64,000 nucleotides of DNA from Halosaccharopolyspora lacisalsi. GTDB taxonomy: Bacteria; Actinomycetota; Actinomycetes; Mycobacteriales; Pseudonocardiaceae. The position numbers were made by a program, and so were the translations under genes. Every line of letters begins with the position of its first letter. Positions within the stretch are counted from its first letter, which is position 1. Positions 44,301 to 49,810 of this stretch are shown piece by piece. Where the stretch lies: contig NZ_JACGWZ010000010.1 in the NCBI RefSeq assembly GCF_014137975.1, positions 1-64,000 on the forward strand, in the 5' to 3' direction. Under the pieces are notes generated by a model. The model saw nothing but the letters and a program-made list of their open reading frames with translations. It ran no database searches and was not told the DNA's origin.

Positions 44301-45505
44301 TGGTAGGCGGTGCCATCGAAGACGTGGAACGAGCCCTCCGGGCGCCCGTCGGCATCGGCCAGCGGCACCGAGGCCAGCTCGGCGGCGGGATCATGACGGG
44401 CTGCCTGAAAGGTCATCCCGGCTTTCCGGGACTGGGCAACGATCTGGGTGCTGACCTGGGACAACTGACTGGCCAGGTCAGAGTCCGCGTGCGGTTCCAC
44501 GTGCAGGGTCTGGCCGTACTTGTGACCATGGGTGGTGGTCATCTCCCCGAGCACCCACTCGGGGTGGTCGAGAAAGATCCGGTTGACGGGCTGATCCAGC
44601 TGTGGATGCGTCTCAGCGTGCAGCCACGGCACTTCGTCAGGGTCGGTGGGAGTGGGCTCGGTCGGCAGGCGTTTGCGCAGCACCATGACGTCGGTGATCG
44701 CGTCGGTGCCCCCGTCGGCCAAGGCCCCACTCGGTAGCCGAATCGCGCCGAGCAAATCGGCTTGCATCGCCAGCGCCGCGCGCCCGTTCCGAGCTTGAGC
44801 ATCCAGGGTGTACCGCGAGGTCAGCAGGACGGCGACCCCGCCGGGCCGTAACGCCTCCACAGTGCGCCAGAGCACATAGTTGTGCAGGTTGCGTTTGACG
44901 TGCTGGGGCACCTGCGGATTCGGATCATGGACTCGAGTGTTTTCGAACGGCACGTTGCCGAGGGCGGCCTCGGCCAGTGGCAGCGCGGTCTCTTCCAGCG
45001 GGCTGTTGCGGATCGTGGCGTGGGGATGCAGCAACGCGGCGATGCGGGCCGTGGAGGGGTCGCGCTCGATGCCGACCCAGTCGATGTCGGTGCCCTCGGG
45101 GCTGCGGGCCAGGAACTGCCCGGCTCCGCAGCCTGGTTCGAGCACCCGCCCCCCGTCGAAGCCGAGATCGCCGAGTAGCCGGTGCATCGCATCGGCCACC
45201 ACCGGTGGGGTGTAGAAGGCGTTCGGGGTGGCATAGAAGCCTTCTTGGTACTCGTGTGGCGACAGCAGCCCCAGCAGTTCGCCCTGCAGATCGGCCCAGG
45301 TGCCCGACGGTTCCGGGGACAGGGCCTTGGCCAACGGTCCCCAGCCGGGCCAGGTGCGCAATGCGGCCCAGTCCTCGGCGGTACTGGTGGCCCCGAGCTG
45401 GGACAGGCGCTGGGCGGTCTGCAGCGCGGCGATCCCGGCGCGGGCTCGACTGATCTCTCCCCGCGGCGGTCCCGGTGGCTCTGGCGTGCTGGTTTCGCTG
45501 GACAT
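29312..45505 (-). CDS. Giant 5,397-residue adenine-methylase / SNF2-type helicase / primase-like protein
   Basis: One uninterrupted frame of 16.2 kb. Near residue 122 VLEPGCGAGQFLAR is SAM motif I, and GNVPFENTRV near 185 recalls the NPPF/Y motif of N6-adenine methylases. Helicase motifs follow: GHAVGGGKTATM near 855, LLLDEAHYFKNL near 1030 and QRNGRGLRVGNQ near 1365. About 3,000 residues of acidic, Pro/Ala-rich sequence hold degenerate repeated modules. A DnaG/Toprim-like unit begins near 4500 (FYDRITFGIRDESGRLAGFT; VVVCEGPFDAAA near 4655; VIGADNDANNAGRQ). Similar methylase-helicase fusions in phages and conjugative elements (DarB type) protect incoming DNA. A combined anti-restriction and primase role on transferred DNA is inferred. 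Confidence 0.8.
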   Translation of the reverse strand: MSSETSTPEPPGPPRGEISRARAGIAALQTAQRLSQLGATSTAEDWAALRTWPGWGPLAKALSPEPSGTWADLQGELLGLLSPHEYQEGFYATPNAFYTPPVVADAMHRLLGDLGFDGGRVLEPGCGAGQFLARSPEGTDIDWVGIERDPSTARIAALLHPHATIRNSPLEETALPLAEAALGNVPFENTRVHDPNPQVPQHVKRNLHNYVLWRTVEALRPGGVAVLLTSRYTLDAQARNGRAALAMQADLLGAIRLPSGALADGGTDAITDVMVLRKRLPTEPTPTDPDEVPWLHAETHPQLDQPVNRIFLDHPEWVLGEMTTTHGHKYGQTLHVEPHADSDLASQLSQVSTQIVAQSRKAGMTFQAARHDPAAELASVPLADADGRPEGSFHVFDGTAYQVTGGALAPVMIQDQKASKEATQQAKQQARDHGQDPQAVAEVRIDKGPLSGKPLRELATLTELRDATVELLEAEADHSRSDEELVPLRARLNERYDAYVAEFGYLNRATVTTTTTSPKSASAGEETADGQTGLPKVTRKRPYMGGFAADPDYPAVLALEDFDDATNTGQKAAIFHRRLNVPPRRAEHADSPDEAVRISLDETGQVDLDRIGGLLDCPTEQVPGRLGELVYYDPALQRWMAREDYLAGDVVTKLEQARAAAEQAPEHYDRNVAALEHAQPRALTPEEITAPLGAPWIPPDVVTQFCADVLDENVEITYTPELAKWQLTRRDAQRSVAATFEWGTDRVDGVRLVELALDGKTPTVKDDGPDPDSKPVTNQGATQAAQAKQVEIGERFSDWVWQDPARAERLVTRYNRRFNSYVNRVYSGQHLTFTGLDADFHPYDHQREMVHRILANPTALCGHAVGGGKTATMYLSALKMREQGLAHKPLIVVPNHLLEQVTRDGKRFFPGAKILMAGEQQLGTKNDLSQRKLFAARCATGDWDAIVMTHTAFESIPVSPETQSRYLAESTAELEDALRAHGGEESKQAKALAKALKRKTTTLKDNLAASRSDTGITLEMLGVDYLLLDEAHYFKNLHLSASDREISLPKGSNRATDLDNKLAHLRRTNPTGRVATFFTGTPLSNNLVEIYVMQHYLQPERLKQMGVGQLDPWLRTFVRVEPRLEIGLDGVSFRQKNRPVGFHNPADLMAVFNEIGDVRGQDDLGLKRPEARSETVVVEPSDRLTGYVAGIAERIDKMSSTSPDVDNMLKVCSDGRKAAVDLDLVGVSDPEPGKVESVVSRMAAIYHRTKDQVFPNGQRGGLQLGFCDLGTPNQQRGDQVYGKIRDGLVTAGVPANKIRFIHEATTDGQKATLFAQARSGEVAVLLGSTDKMGVGTNVQDLIVAMHHIDAPWRPADIEQRNGRGLRVGNQMLELDQPVEVLKFVAEGSFDSYMWQTLERKAWAVTQLFGGNPGREDLDIDLDDTVMDMSEAKALATGNPLLERHAKAKQELTRLQRLSTSHARTQADLEHNIETWQQQSQELSRRVRRLRTLAETAEASTHHWVHQDSALPDDKTVNETLGGILTRAMAGTSRYHGRLSYRDVRVEIRARQDLSAWRLEATLGGSETVSLKNEWVSATNQYWRITQAITDHIDQARDHTAELQSNVDDLQNRIDSGRGQLGAPFPQAEELRQARVQLTQIEADMDNVETDTGTSAAPTEHDPPGDSDHTVIDATADGDAAPIAREQPAGAATPGQDRPGEIIGVAIGADGSSRRVDVAEAMSTPEQATEQAPEAGESSAAVMSAEHAQRLAEDLIVEDLVPAESAGPLRQAAWWLLIDAELTRLAREDTGEQDLASAVQAQTRQYLSQLRDDADSQLLRPLLRDEDFRNQVLDRLTRFTIGHLRPTLAVEDPSTPDTATLVEHPLHAPITRLLDQHQITASETDLAGLLRGLDQLTEQPRIIQAARANALDNYGDVIGKWVKDLIVDIIEAAEPEGPSTAFLAHWINDSALLQQLTILYQRHSHAVLNAPPDETDARASAPAGTASPFSGEAPGTPHETQQEQAAAHAATAEASPSPAVETTPGEQAGPGGADAGPAETSAEAPAAVGNDASTATTPPSGGGNETGDVAVTTTAEHLSGNAARLRELADTLDQLAETAAGAAEDGFYDRDGILIPEEETLNGVAGDGGRKRPFFWRGLQISTVSYAGSRCQAVISLPHGDHSTSVLFDAGWLRTGQQPVLRQALTAWLATLPNTAAQARTDADQHDQADLVIAHDETGTAVRGTQRGDRQLTETLKRHSFRFSTRQQLWYLPRPWKYPTRSNRVRDLTRDLQDQQRLFRLDDGQPGPAPTSSPEKGADPTTEPAQQPVTDTDAQSDVRNADTASATFSDWANDAPETGVMTTLRQLADEHGLQQSVLQLDGVRYVTLSEPGAAAMPLVSYSGGESVTVARGDHELAIQHLAATVGLYRDAVRPGVFTLDTTVPQWPLRVAQLAAHTQNGPHFHRAVRDELNTAIRLAGQGRSEEAQRWLSQAEQSAPPLVVMPHRAAQLRQSLTGLIEQGDVPTVASAAERVATETGTAVTEREQPTLVELVTQHTSANPELREATQEASRQDRPGDGTPAEDPASADNTDAEMPSVAALPTAEPYTSTSQALDDLHQAGRARSDMDRTAAGQRLSPSRSDVSALWEAERDARGLRKASAGESVAGYARWAQAARMLAANLEAEGLRAPAFWPLLTRYVETVQRLAARTKATSEQVSLSEEPSTRNSDRDPDSRTMVPDSSETPQAEDPDQTVTTAASAAPGDVPTTPAPAEEELFAVIPETPQRFSGVPTMAALTTTLQQALPNAGTPSGITNTVTDPATARGVLSRIWAASVDSRFAAAADSAHTLLVSDTAVSPYDRGRRLRADSSLSRQEFEYRLRVAEAVAEVLDAESVGEAATVRATGRGAAGETLSASVRAMVAAARGTVPAEQAPSEKKTAQQSATDSDAEHAVTDEHGQTIADRLRATRLRHKQTGSPPVWTAPAPQVRGDITVTAAENVRIGQVVSYSPVSRAVEDSEPDQQAPAGRRAAAALLDDARAELAERSPAAAQALQQRTTGTGLAASQQHTTTAGAPEQRETVERTSAGDGEIPGQMAIPVPGESAGTAIPGEAPAEAPASEAVDATAGQTSGQPVSTVLASPAPVRADVLVAGSARGPIATVAAYTRLQTPDSVPGTRADTVPVEDEEPTPEPLTDQDIAETLFRLAPHDLVDLVATLDVKHTQRRITAGWGHHSWRPATAPDAGANEVIQADRTGLHIRVSTPTFIRQGHRSWTELQTWLRSGLTPGRERVLLHTARTLQRYEQNRLGFTITDQKDACTHILRGLAAQQSSTITAIVEAALSSRQRGEPTPARPTSSSQEAGLFDVADVAISEHEAALLARLDQLATVLPATSTSHVAISQLQPGWVLTRGQLGLSNPLTVTEPAEDHGDYLALHGQYLGGLSTEPRTKHVYKNGRTEPPVAVVNHPGRLDALTTTETSPASAQDRPVTAAERDANDTPSAPAESAQQDHQPRPETTPPERPDFATVTRTDTVLAIAPAHPRDVSVRVSRTGAGPARADLVSYVRHAATTPAVAEHRSVVVADPGVPRGEIRMGDSPREAGPVPAVSGYVRLSSSLGGTDQPATAPGTEAEQVGLFAAPEPARWPLISPTPGVQPAPAAERAHAADLLALSDDEVIARWERLLELADQRGFAVWRTGGGNPVPEPGVLDVAYGLTNRASVADLERLLAWQEAGTEQRQLDQVPRALAQGSLPPLQLATADGQANLPSREDPDALINWVVELLDYTWQPRTTRSITTPWGLHRALQLGMARTGYEVYLHRRPNIVVDEATGEITLPRRDESPDGEATQIVELAETLVDRLRKRRSALANQAADATSASIEPLLARHRARKEALADHAPGHDREHAAESTGDGAAPQPHAESGPDTAAPTEGFPPEPTAVQVRYTRQRGVELLGAQQLQLPQDLSRPSEYSTLTDHDIGEWDWIPPQQGDPGRWRMRGTQGAALDEQQVLRLVRCWHGLQFGDLDTDPPQVTISDFADTQARSTYLSLVHEPPAPVDGPAPSGTGTGTLAETDVAMALVFLHQQGAGTFATLLRSRQDEQARTDLTQQRGEGPARQHPQGFPDEGALSRVDLRGRGLGITVATPDGAVRAGERTWAQLRTFLQPVTDGQQQLFEAVSALAQRWQSSEVAGPDDPQWHHRRHDVHALHARVVRFLIGTALYPPADSDTTPRNWETQAWNQLRELDALLPTTATPEETTAEGATAPERGEDTEQTLLTDPDSPQDPAAAPPAAELEDTETTALPASTTKDTATGDETAHPPVDQLGLTDTRAGEHTGVPVEQEWQAWADAEEPDSAAQEPLTGQESNEHGETAAPAQARPSGWVLAGPPPHPPRDVRVGAPHADSPGQVADYVRLTTGQPVPQALDVDLATRRAHPATSLPQPRGFIVGRPGSPATTRAIGEPVPSRDQPPAAEAAASPPAPVTTAPPATTAPAEQTAPPDEPTSTKANTATTVWPAPATGEPELDRLAAVNTLAAAWFADQLDQSRRVQTYLASNTRLGSHEAVAAVRERTLVGYGPRDWTGLIEHLRQAGFSEDDMLDAGVATRSSRTGDVITAFYDRITFGIRDESGRLAGFTGRDVSGRASAKYRNTSTTALFHKGQLLFGAVEQRQQLARAERVVVCEGPFDAAAITATAALAGRSDLVAVAACGTAVTTAHLQQLQRVMDPQATLVIGADNDANNAGRQAGLATVEQALLVTSLSVDYAQPPERGHDPASWALRKGGESLRLYTTDAQHGLDVLIEERVRGRERADANASVEDSVAAAHAVATFAAQFDLTAGPRRSELIVATMQAAHRTLVDPTTMPELIAHYQAPEAPAAAQPSPQPVETASPAASPPDSTSGTAVDHASPAPETPAGSSEAEAVPDSQSAQAATPPPPEPEPTPAADQQPVAAYSQALATITPAAVRQYLQETGWADTGATTSGAAAVFTRVVDGQPCDVLVPSSNQQRDWPRRISELLSTLEEAETPQGRDWRVILRELAEADTTPSAAEPGAATTEHTPVPAAAEAGQQAPAEPTSTSTDPSPAGGNASGPEFAPQPTHAATPASADGTRQLVLHHSRHHGLLLYGTQNSDHIGDLLHLQRLRGHAIGQWRWDPSKPTPDGGHGAWHVSGSAGRLATPATVHALHHVQQTLTETGLQARIDLAETDADPDAWTQHTADQAPADETPNTATTTPEDEPVARCWTSSETHQWSQSRLTSYTSADRTTRVDLAELDGRWALQVSTELDGHQLQIRTSLRDRERADGVSRQATTQPAKIPQLARDTVTVGAADVWVDDTPLPSHNPLQTLQQTLSQPAPQSPPAASSPRSGASRTTTAAATAAAAAPAPRSGTGQPPSSLSRPPTPPPATTTTTLPPRNQSRYAP

Positions 45506-45540
45506 GCAATCCCCCTGCTGAACACACGATGCGGATCAGG

Positions 45541-45960
45541 TCAGTCGTGGTGAGTGGCGTAGCGCTGCAACGCGGTGTCGAGATCGCTCCCGGTGGTGGT
45601 GGCTGGCAACGCCGCGGCCGGGCGACTGGGCATCGCCTCGGGGCTGGTCAGCACGAGACCGACCCAGGCCGCCACGACCTCCGGTGTCGGCACGAGATCC
45701 AGACCTCGCTCGATCGGGTCCGGCACGATGTCGATGTCGGCCTGATACCGCACGGTCACCGACCATCCGGTGTCCTCACTCCAGTCCACGGTGACCGACT
45801 CCAGGTCGGTGCCGGCGATCTCGTCGGTGTCGCAGTCGAGGCGGATGCGCCCACAGCGCGGCGGCTGGCTGTCGATCTCTTGGTTCAGCACGGCGATCTC
45901 GTCGGCCTGCAGCGCGGCGGCAACGGCGGTGAGATAGGCAGTGGGGTCGGTCTGCGGCAT
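45541..45960 (-). CDS. Small protein, DUF6292-like, paralog of the gene at 28870
   Basis: A 139-residue acidic protein (MPQTDPTAYLTAVAAALQAD) with GGAG 5 nt before its ATG. The LESVTVDWSEDTGW and ERGLDLVPTPEVVAAWV segments are shared with the protein at 28870-29301 and recall DUF6292. It lies 35 nt upstream of the giant gene, so the giant is sandwiched between two paralogs in one transcription unit. The function is unknown. Confidence 0.7.
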   Translation of the reverse strand: MPQTDPTAYLTAVAAALQADEIAVLNQEIDSQPPRCGRIRLDCDTDEIAGTDLESVTVDWSEDTGWSVTVRYQADIDIVPDPIERGLDLVPTPEVVAAWVGLVLTSPEAMPSRPAAALPATTTGSDLDTALQRYATHHD

Positions 45961-45969
45961 ACGATCTCC

Positions 45970-46449
45970 TCACTCGGATTCGGTATCGGCATGGTGGGTG
46001 TCGGGATCGAGGACGGGCAGCTCCACCCGGCTGCCGTGCCCGGTGTGTTTGAACCCGTGCCGCTGGCTGTACTCGCACTCGCCGAACGGCCCGGTCGGGC
46101 TGGTCAGCACGCTCATGTGCGGGTCGAGGTGGTGCAGCATCCACGTCGACATGGCCGAGCCCTCGTCGGCGACGACGGCTTCCTCCCACGCGCGCCGTAC
46201 CAGTTCCAGCCGAAACACGGCCTCGGGGTGTTCGAACCACGCCGGGCACCAGGTCGCGTATTTGAGGCTGCGTTGATACAGCGGGATCACGAGGCCGTGG
46301 ACCCAGCCGAGGAGCTCGTCCATGTCCACGGCCGACTCGTCGCCGGTCTCGGCGGCGGGGGGTTGCTCGTCCGGGACGGGCTCGCCGCCGGGGACGGCCT
46401 CCTCGGCCGGGGCGGTGTCCGCGGCGGTGGGGAAGAAGTCGAAGCTCAT
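45970..46449 (-). CDS. DUF4913-like protein
   Basis: A 159-residue protein. The core LLGWVHGLVIPLYQRSLKYA, then WCPAWFEHPEAVFRLELVRR and WMLHHLDPHMSVLTSPTGPF, is characteristic of DUF4913, found in actinobacterial conjugative elements. The N-terminus is acidic and disordered. The ATG at 46449 overlaps the coupling-protein stop (ATGA), so it is translated with the transfer genes. No biochemical role is known to me. Confidence 0.8.
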   Translation of the reverse strand: MSFDFFPTAADTAPAEEAVPGGEPVPDEQPPAAETGDESAVDMDELLGWVHGLVIPLYQRSLKYATWCPAWFEHPEAVFRLELVRRAWEEAVVADEGSAMSTWMLHHLDPHMSVLTSPTGPFGECEYSQRHGFKHTGHGSRVELPVLDPDTHHADTESE

Positions 46450-48287
46450 GGCGAATCGTCGCCCCGGTTCAGGCGGGCGGCCACGGGGTTGTCGGGACCG
46501 AGGTAGGCGGCTGCGGCGTGCTGGACCTGCTGGACGGAGGCGTCGCCGGCCGCGCTGATGTCGTCGGCCTGCTCGGACTCGCGGTACCAGGGCAGCAGCG
46601 TGCCGTGGGCGACCGGACGGCCCGGGTTGATCAGCAGAGCTTCGGTTTTGGCCAGCGCCCGAAGCCGGGCCACCGGCATGATCGATTCCTTGGTGGCGCT
46701 GTACTGGTCGGACCTGCCCGAGGAGCTCGTCGAGACGGACACGGGCTGGCGCACCCAGTGTTCGCCGATGAGTTGGGACAGCCATCCCAGAAAGTCCACG
46801 TCGTCGAGACCGGCTCCGGCGATTTTGACCGTGGCCGCGCTCCACAGACTGTCCATGCCCTCGCGGCCCCACACGCGCGCGCCCTGCTTGTAGGACTGCA
46901 GGATCGTCAGCGCCTGGATCCCGCGTGAGCCCCAGTGCGAGTACTGGCTCGGTAGGCTGCTCAGGGGGCAGATGTTGGCGGCCTCATCGAGCATGAGCAC
47001 CAACGACGGGTCCAGCCGGCCGCCGCGGGCCTGGGCGGCGTACTCGGCGACTTCGGTGATGCGGTCGACCAGCGCGGTCACCACCGGTGCCGAGGAGGAG
47101 CCGCCCTCTTTGGACAGCAGATACACCGTGTCGGCGCCGCCGGCGACCAGCTCCCACGGGTCGAAGCTGGCCAGCTCGTGCTCCGGCGGGCTCGACCAGG
47201 TCGACGGTGGGGTGACCCACCGCAGCAGCGCCTCACTGCGCAGGCATTTCACCGCCGTACGGGCGGTTTCGTAGATGCCTTCGGTGGTGACGTCGGCCCC
47301 GCCGAGGGTCGATTCGAGTTCTTCGGCGTCGACGGTGGCCCCGTGGTTATCGAGCGCGTCGACGGCGTCGCGGCGCTGGTCGCGCAGATACCGCAGCACA
47401 TCGCGGAACGTGCCGTCGGGGTTGGCCGCCGCGGCCAGGATCGAGCCGGACAGCACCCGCTCGGCGGCCTGGGAGAAGAACGGGTCGGCGCGTTCGCCGG
47501 AGATGGTGCCGGTGAAGTGGGCGGTCAACCGGGAGGCGGCCTCCAGCTGCCGGTGCTGCGGGGTTTGGCGGATCGCGGCGATGGGGTCCCAGTACCAGGT
47601 CTGGTCCACGTAGGCGATCTGCTGCGGGTCGAACGTGAACACCCGCCCGGCCTGCGCGCGCAGGGACCTGGTCAGCGCCCACACGTCGGTCTTGTTACTG
47701 GTCACGACGACCGGACCGTTGGCCGACAGGATCGTGGGCACCGCAATCGCGCTGGTCTTGTTGCTGCGCGGGCCCATGAGGATCAGCGCCACGTCCTCCC
47801 AGGACATGTACACATCCATCCCGGCGACCTGCATCAGCCGGATACCGACATCGCGGCCCAGCTCCTGCGCGTGCTGCAGCGAAGGCCGCAGCCCGCGGGC
47901 TTTCTGCGCGGCCTGCTTGCCGGTCAGGTCGCCGAGGTCGCGTTTGCGGGCCAGCCGGGCCGGATCGTGGCCCCCGGCCAACCGGTCCGCGAGGGCAAGC
48001 CCGCCCAGGACGCCGCCGACGAGTTCGGCAATGGCCAACACCGCCACCAACACCCAGAACAGCACCGGCGAGACCCCGGGCACCAGCCCGGCCGGGCCGA
48101 CCGTGGTCAGGGTCTCGACGAGCTGCGGGACCGCCATGCCCGGGCGGGCCCAGGACCCGGTGGCCAGGAGTCCACACAGACCGGTGGCCACCCAGATGTC
48201 GGCGTAGGCCGCCACGGCGGCAGCGAGCACCGATCCGGCGATGGCCAGGGTGGTCTTCTCGTTCGACGCCGGAGCCGCCCCGCTCAT
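46446..48287 (-). CDS. VirD4/TraG-like type IV coupling protein
   Basis: A 613-residue membrane ATPase that would bring the relaxase-DNA complex to the transfer channel. Three hydrophobic segments occupy residues 1-100. A modified Walker A MGPRSNKTSAIAVPTI lies near 167 and Walker B SLVLMLDEAANICPL near 440. TNK-type residues are in VVVTSNKTDVWA. The GPRSNKT loop is the variant typical of actinobacterial TraG-like proteins. It overlaps the VirB4-like gene upstream and the DUF4913 gene downstream, each by 4 nt. Confidence 0.87.
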   Translation of the reverse strand: MSGAAPASNEKTTLAIAGSVLAAAVAAYADIWVATGLCGLLATGSWARPGMAVPQLVETLTTVGPAGLVPGVSPVLFWVLVAVLAIAELVGGVLGGLALADRLAGGHDPARLARKRDLGDLTGKQAAQKARGLRPSLQHAQELGRDVGIRLMQVAGMDVYMSWEDVALILMGPRSNKTSAIAVPTILSANGPVVVTSNKTDVWALTRSLRAQAGRVFTFDPQQIAYVDQTWYWDPIAAIRQTPQHRQLEAASRLTAHFTGTISGERADPFFSQAAERVLSGSILAAAANPDGTFRDVLRYLRDQRRDAVDALDNHGATVDAEELESTLGGADVTTEGIYETARTAVKCLRSEALLRWVTPPSTWSSPPEHELASFDPWELVAGGADTVYLLSKEGGSSSAPVVTALVDRITEVAEYAAQARGGRLDPSLVLMLDEAANICPLSSLPSQYSHWGSRGIQALTILQSYKQGARVWGREGMDSLWSAATVKIAGAGLDDVDFLGWLSQLIGEHWVRQPVSVSTSSSGRSDQYSATKESIMPVARLRALAKTEALLINPGRPVAHGTLLPWYRESEQADDISAAGDASVQQVQHAAAAYLGPDNPVAARLNRGDDSP

Positions 48288-49810
48288 GCCGCCACCCCCT
48301 GCTGCGGCGACTGCGGGTCCTGATCGGGCCAGGCGGTGTTGGTGTGCCAGGCGGTGTCGGTGTCATACAGCGACCGTTCCGTGGCGGTCAGGCTCATCGC
48401 CACCGGCAGCCCGAGCCGTTCCCCGCTTTTGATGAGGTATTTGCCTCGGCCCGGGTGGCTCATCCCGGCCACCCACGTCGGCGGGGCCGCCCAGGAGGTC
48501 AACAGCGACGTTTCGCCGCTGGTCAACGGGGCGATCCGTGAGATCGCCTCGATTTCTTTGTTGTCGAGTCCGCCGAGGACGAGCACTCCGTTGCGGGCGG
48601 CCATGCCGCGCGCCTTGGCCACATCGGCCGGGTTCGGCAGCGCCTCCAAATCATCGAAGGAGTGGGTGGATTGGGCGGTGACCTCGCCCTCGTGGCGGTT
48701 CAAACGCGTAAGCCGGTCGGCGTACTCCACCAGGCCCGGCGCCACCCGCAGCGCCCGCCACAGCTCGTCCATGGGCCGGAACACGTTGCGGCGCTGGCCG
48801 ACGGCTTGGGTCGCGTCGATCGCGGCCGCGCTCCAGGCCCAGGACGACAGCATCGCCGCGGCCACGACCTCGTCGTCATCGCGGTGCAGCGCGGAGATAT
48901 CCAAACTCATGGCCGGGGTATCCAGCGGGGCCGCCACCGTGGAGCGCTGGTCAAACATCCCCCGGATCGCGCCTTCGCAGAGCACCCCGAGGGAGTTGAT
49001 GAGTTCGCGGGCATCACGGCGGAACTGGCGCTCGTCGGCCGAGGCGGTCAGCTGCTGCACGGCCTCGGGCGCCTGCTCGAGGATACGCAGCAGATCCGGG
49101 ATGACCGGTTCGCCAGTGGGATCGGCCGTGGTCGCCAGATCCAGCGCCCGGCCCAGCAGGCGCCGCTCGGTGGTGGTGATCTCCGGGTGGGACTGCTGGC
49201 GCCGCACGATCGTGATCAGCGCTTCCAGCAGCGACAGCTGCCGGGCCCGGACGGTCTCCAGCAGCTGCGCCCGGGCCTGGCCGGTGGCCGCGGCCACCGC
49301 TTGACGCAGCGGGCCGATGTCCAGCGGGTTGAGCCGGGCCAGCCCGCGGCCGACGCGCCACACGGTGCCGCCGAGCGACTCGACCAGCGGCGAGTACTCG
49401 CCCTTGACGTCGCCGGGCACGACCCCGAGAAAGCCGAATGAGGTCAACCCGGTCATGAGCCGTTTGATGATCGTGCTTTTGCCGACGCCGGGCTGCCCCT
49501 GGACCCACAAGCCGGTATTCGTCACCAAACCCTGGTGCAGCCACTCGCTCGGGTCCAGCCCGACCGGTTCGGCGGTGTGCATGTGCCGCCCGATCGGCAC
49601 CCCACGCGGGGCCGCGCCCGAGGAGACCGCGTACGGGTACAGCCCGCACACCTGACTGGTGGTGCCCTGATAGCCCACCCCGGCTTGGACGGTGGCCGCC
49701 CGGCCCCCGCCGGGGGTGGTCCAGCCCCACGACCGGGGCGCGGGCCGGTTCCGGGCCTGTCCGGCCGGATCCGGCCCGGCGGAGGCGGCAGTGGGGGAGT
49801 CAGTAGCCAT
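48284..49810 (-). CDS. VirB4-like conjugation ATPase
   Basis: A 508-residue protein. Walker A GQPGVGKSTIIKRL is near residue 106, followed by GFLGVVPGDVKGEYSPLV and a Walker-B-like NVFRPMDELWRAL near 345. The C-terminal GGLDNKEIEAISRIAPLTSG, then LLTSWAAPP, fits VirB4 and TraE-type energising ATPases. The ATG at 49810 (MATDSPTAASAG) is preferred to the longer frame from 49930, which would lie inside the neighbouring gene. It probably powers channel assembly together with the upstream SCO6880-like protein. Confidence 0.82.
   Translation of the reverse strand: MATDSPTAASAGPDPAGQARNRPAPRSWGWTTPGGGRAATVQAGVGYQGTTSQVCGLYPYAVSSGAAPRGVPIGRHMHTAEPVGLDPSEWLHQGLVTNTGLWVQGQPGVGKSTIIKRLMTGLTSFGFLGVVPGDVKGEYSPLVESLGGTVWRVGRGLARLNPLDIGPLRQAVAAATGQARAQLLETVRARQLSLLEALITIVRRQQSHPEITTTERRLLGRALDLATTADPTGEPVIPDLLRILEQAPEAVQQLTASADERQFRRDARELINSLGVLCEGAIRGMFDQRSTVAAPLDTPAMSLDISALHRDDDEVVAAAMLSSWAWSAAAIDATQAVGQRRNVFRPMDELWRALRVAPGLVEYADRLTRLNRHEGEVTAQSTHSFDDLEALPNPADVAKARGMAARNGVLVLGGLDNKEIEAISRIAPLTSGETSLLTSWAAPPTWVAGMSHPGRGKYLIKSGERLGLPVAMSLTATERSLYDTDTAWHTNTAWPDQDPQSPQQGVAA

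Noticed and set aside
29312-45505. Giant frame as an artefact of GC-rich sequence
   Set aside because: Methylase, helicase and Toprim motifs all lie in this one frame, and the other long frames here are Arg/Pro-rich shadows.
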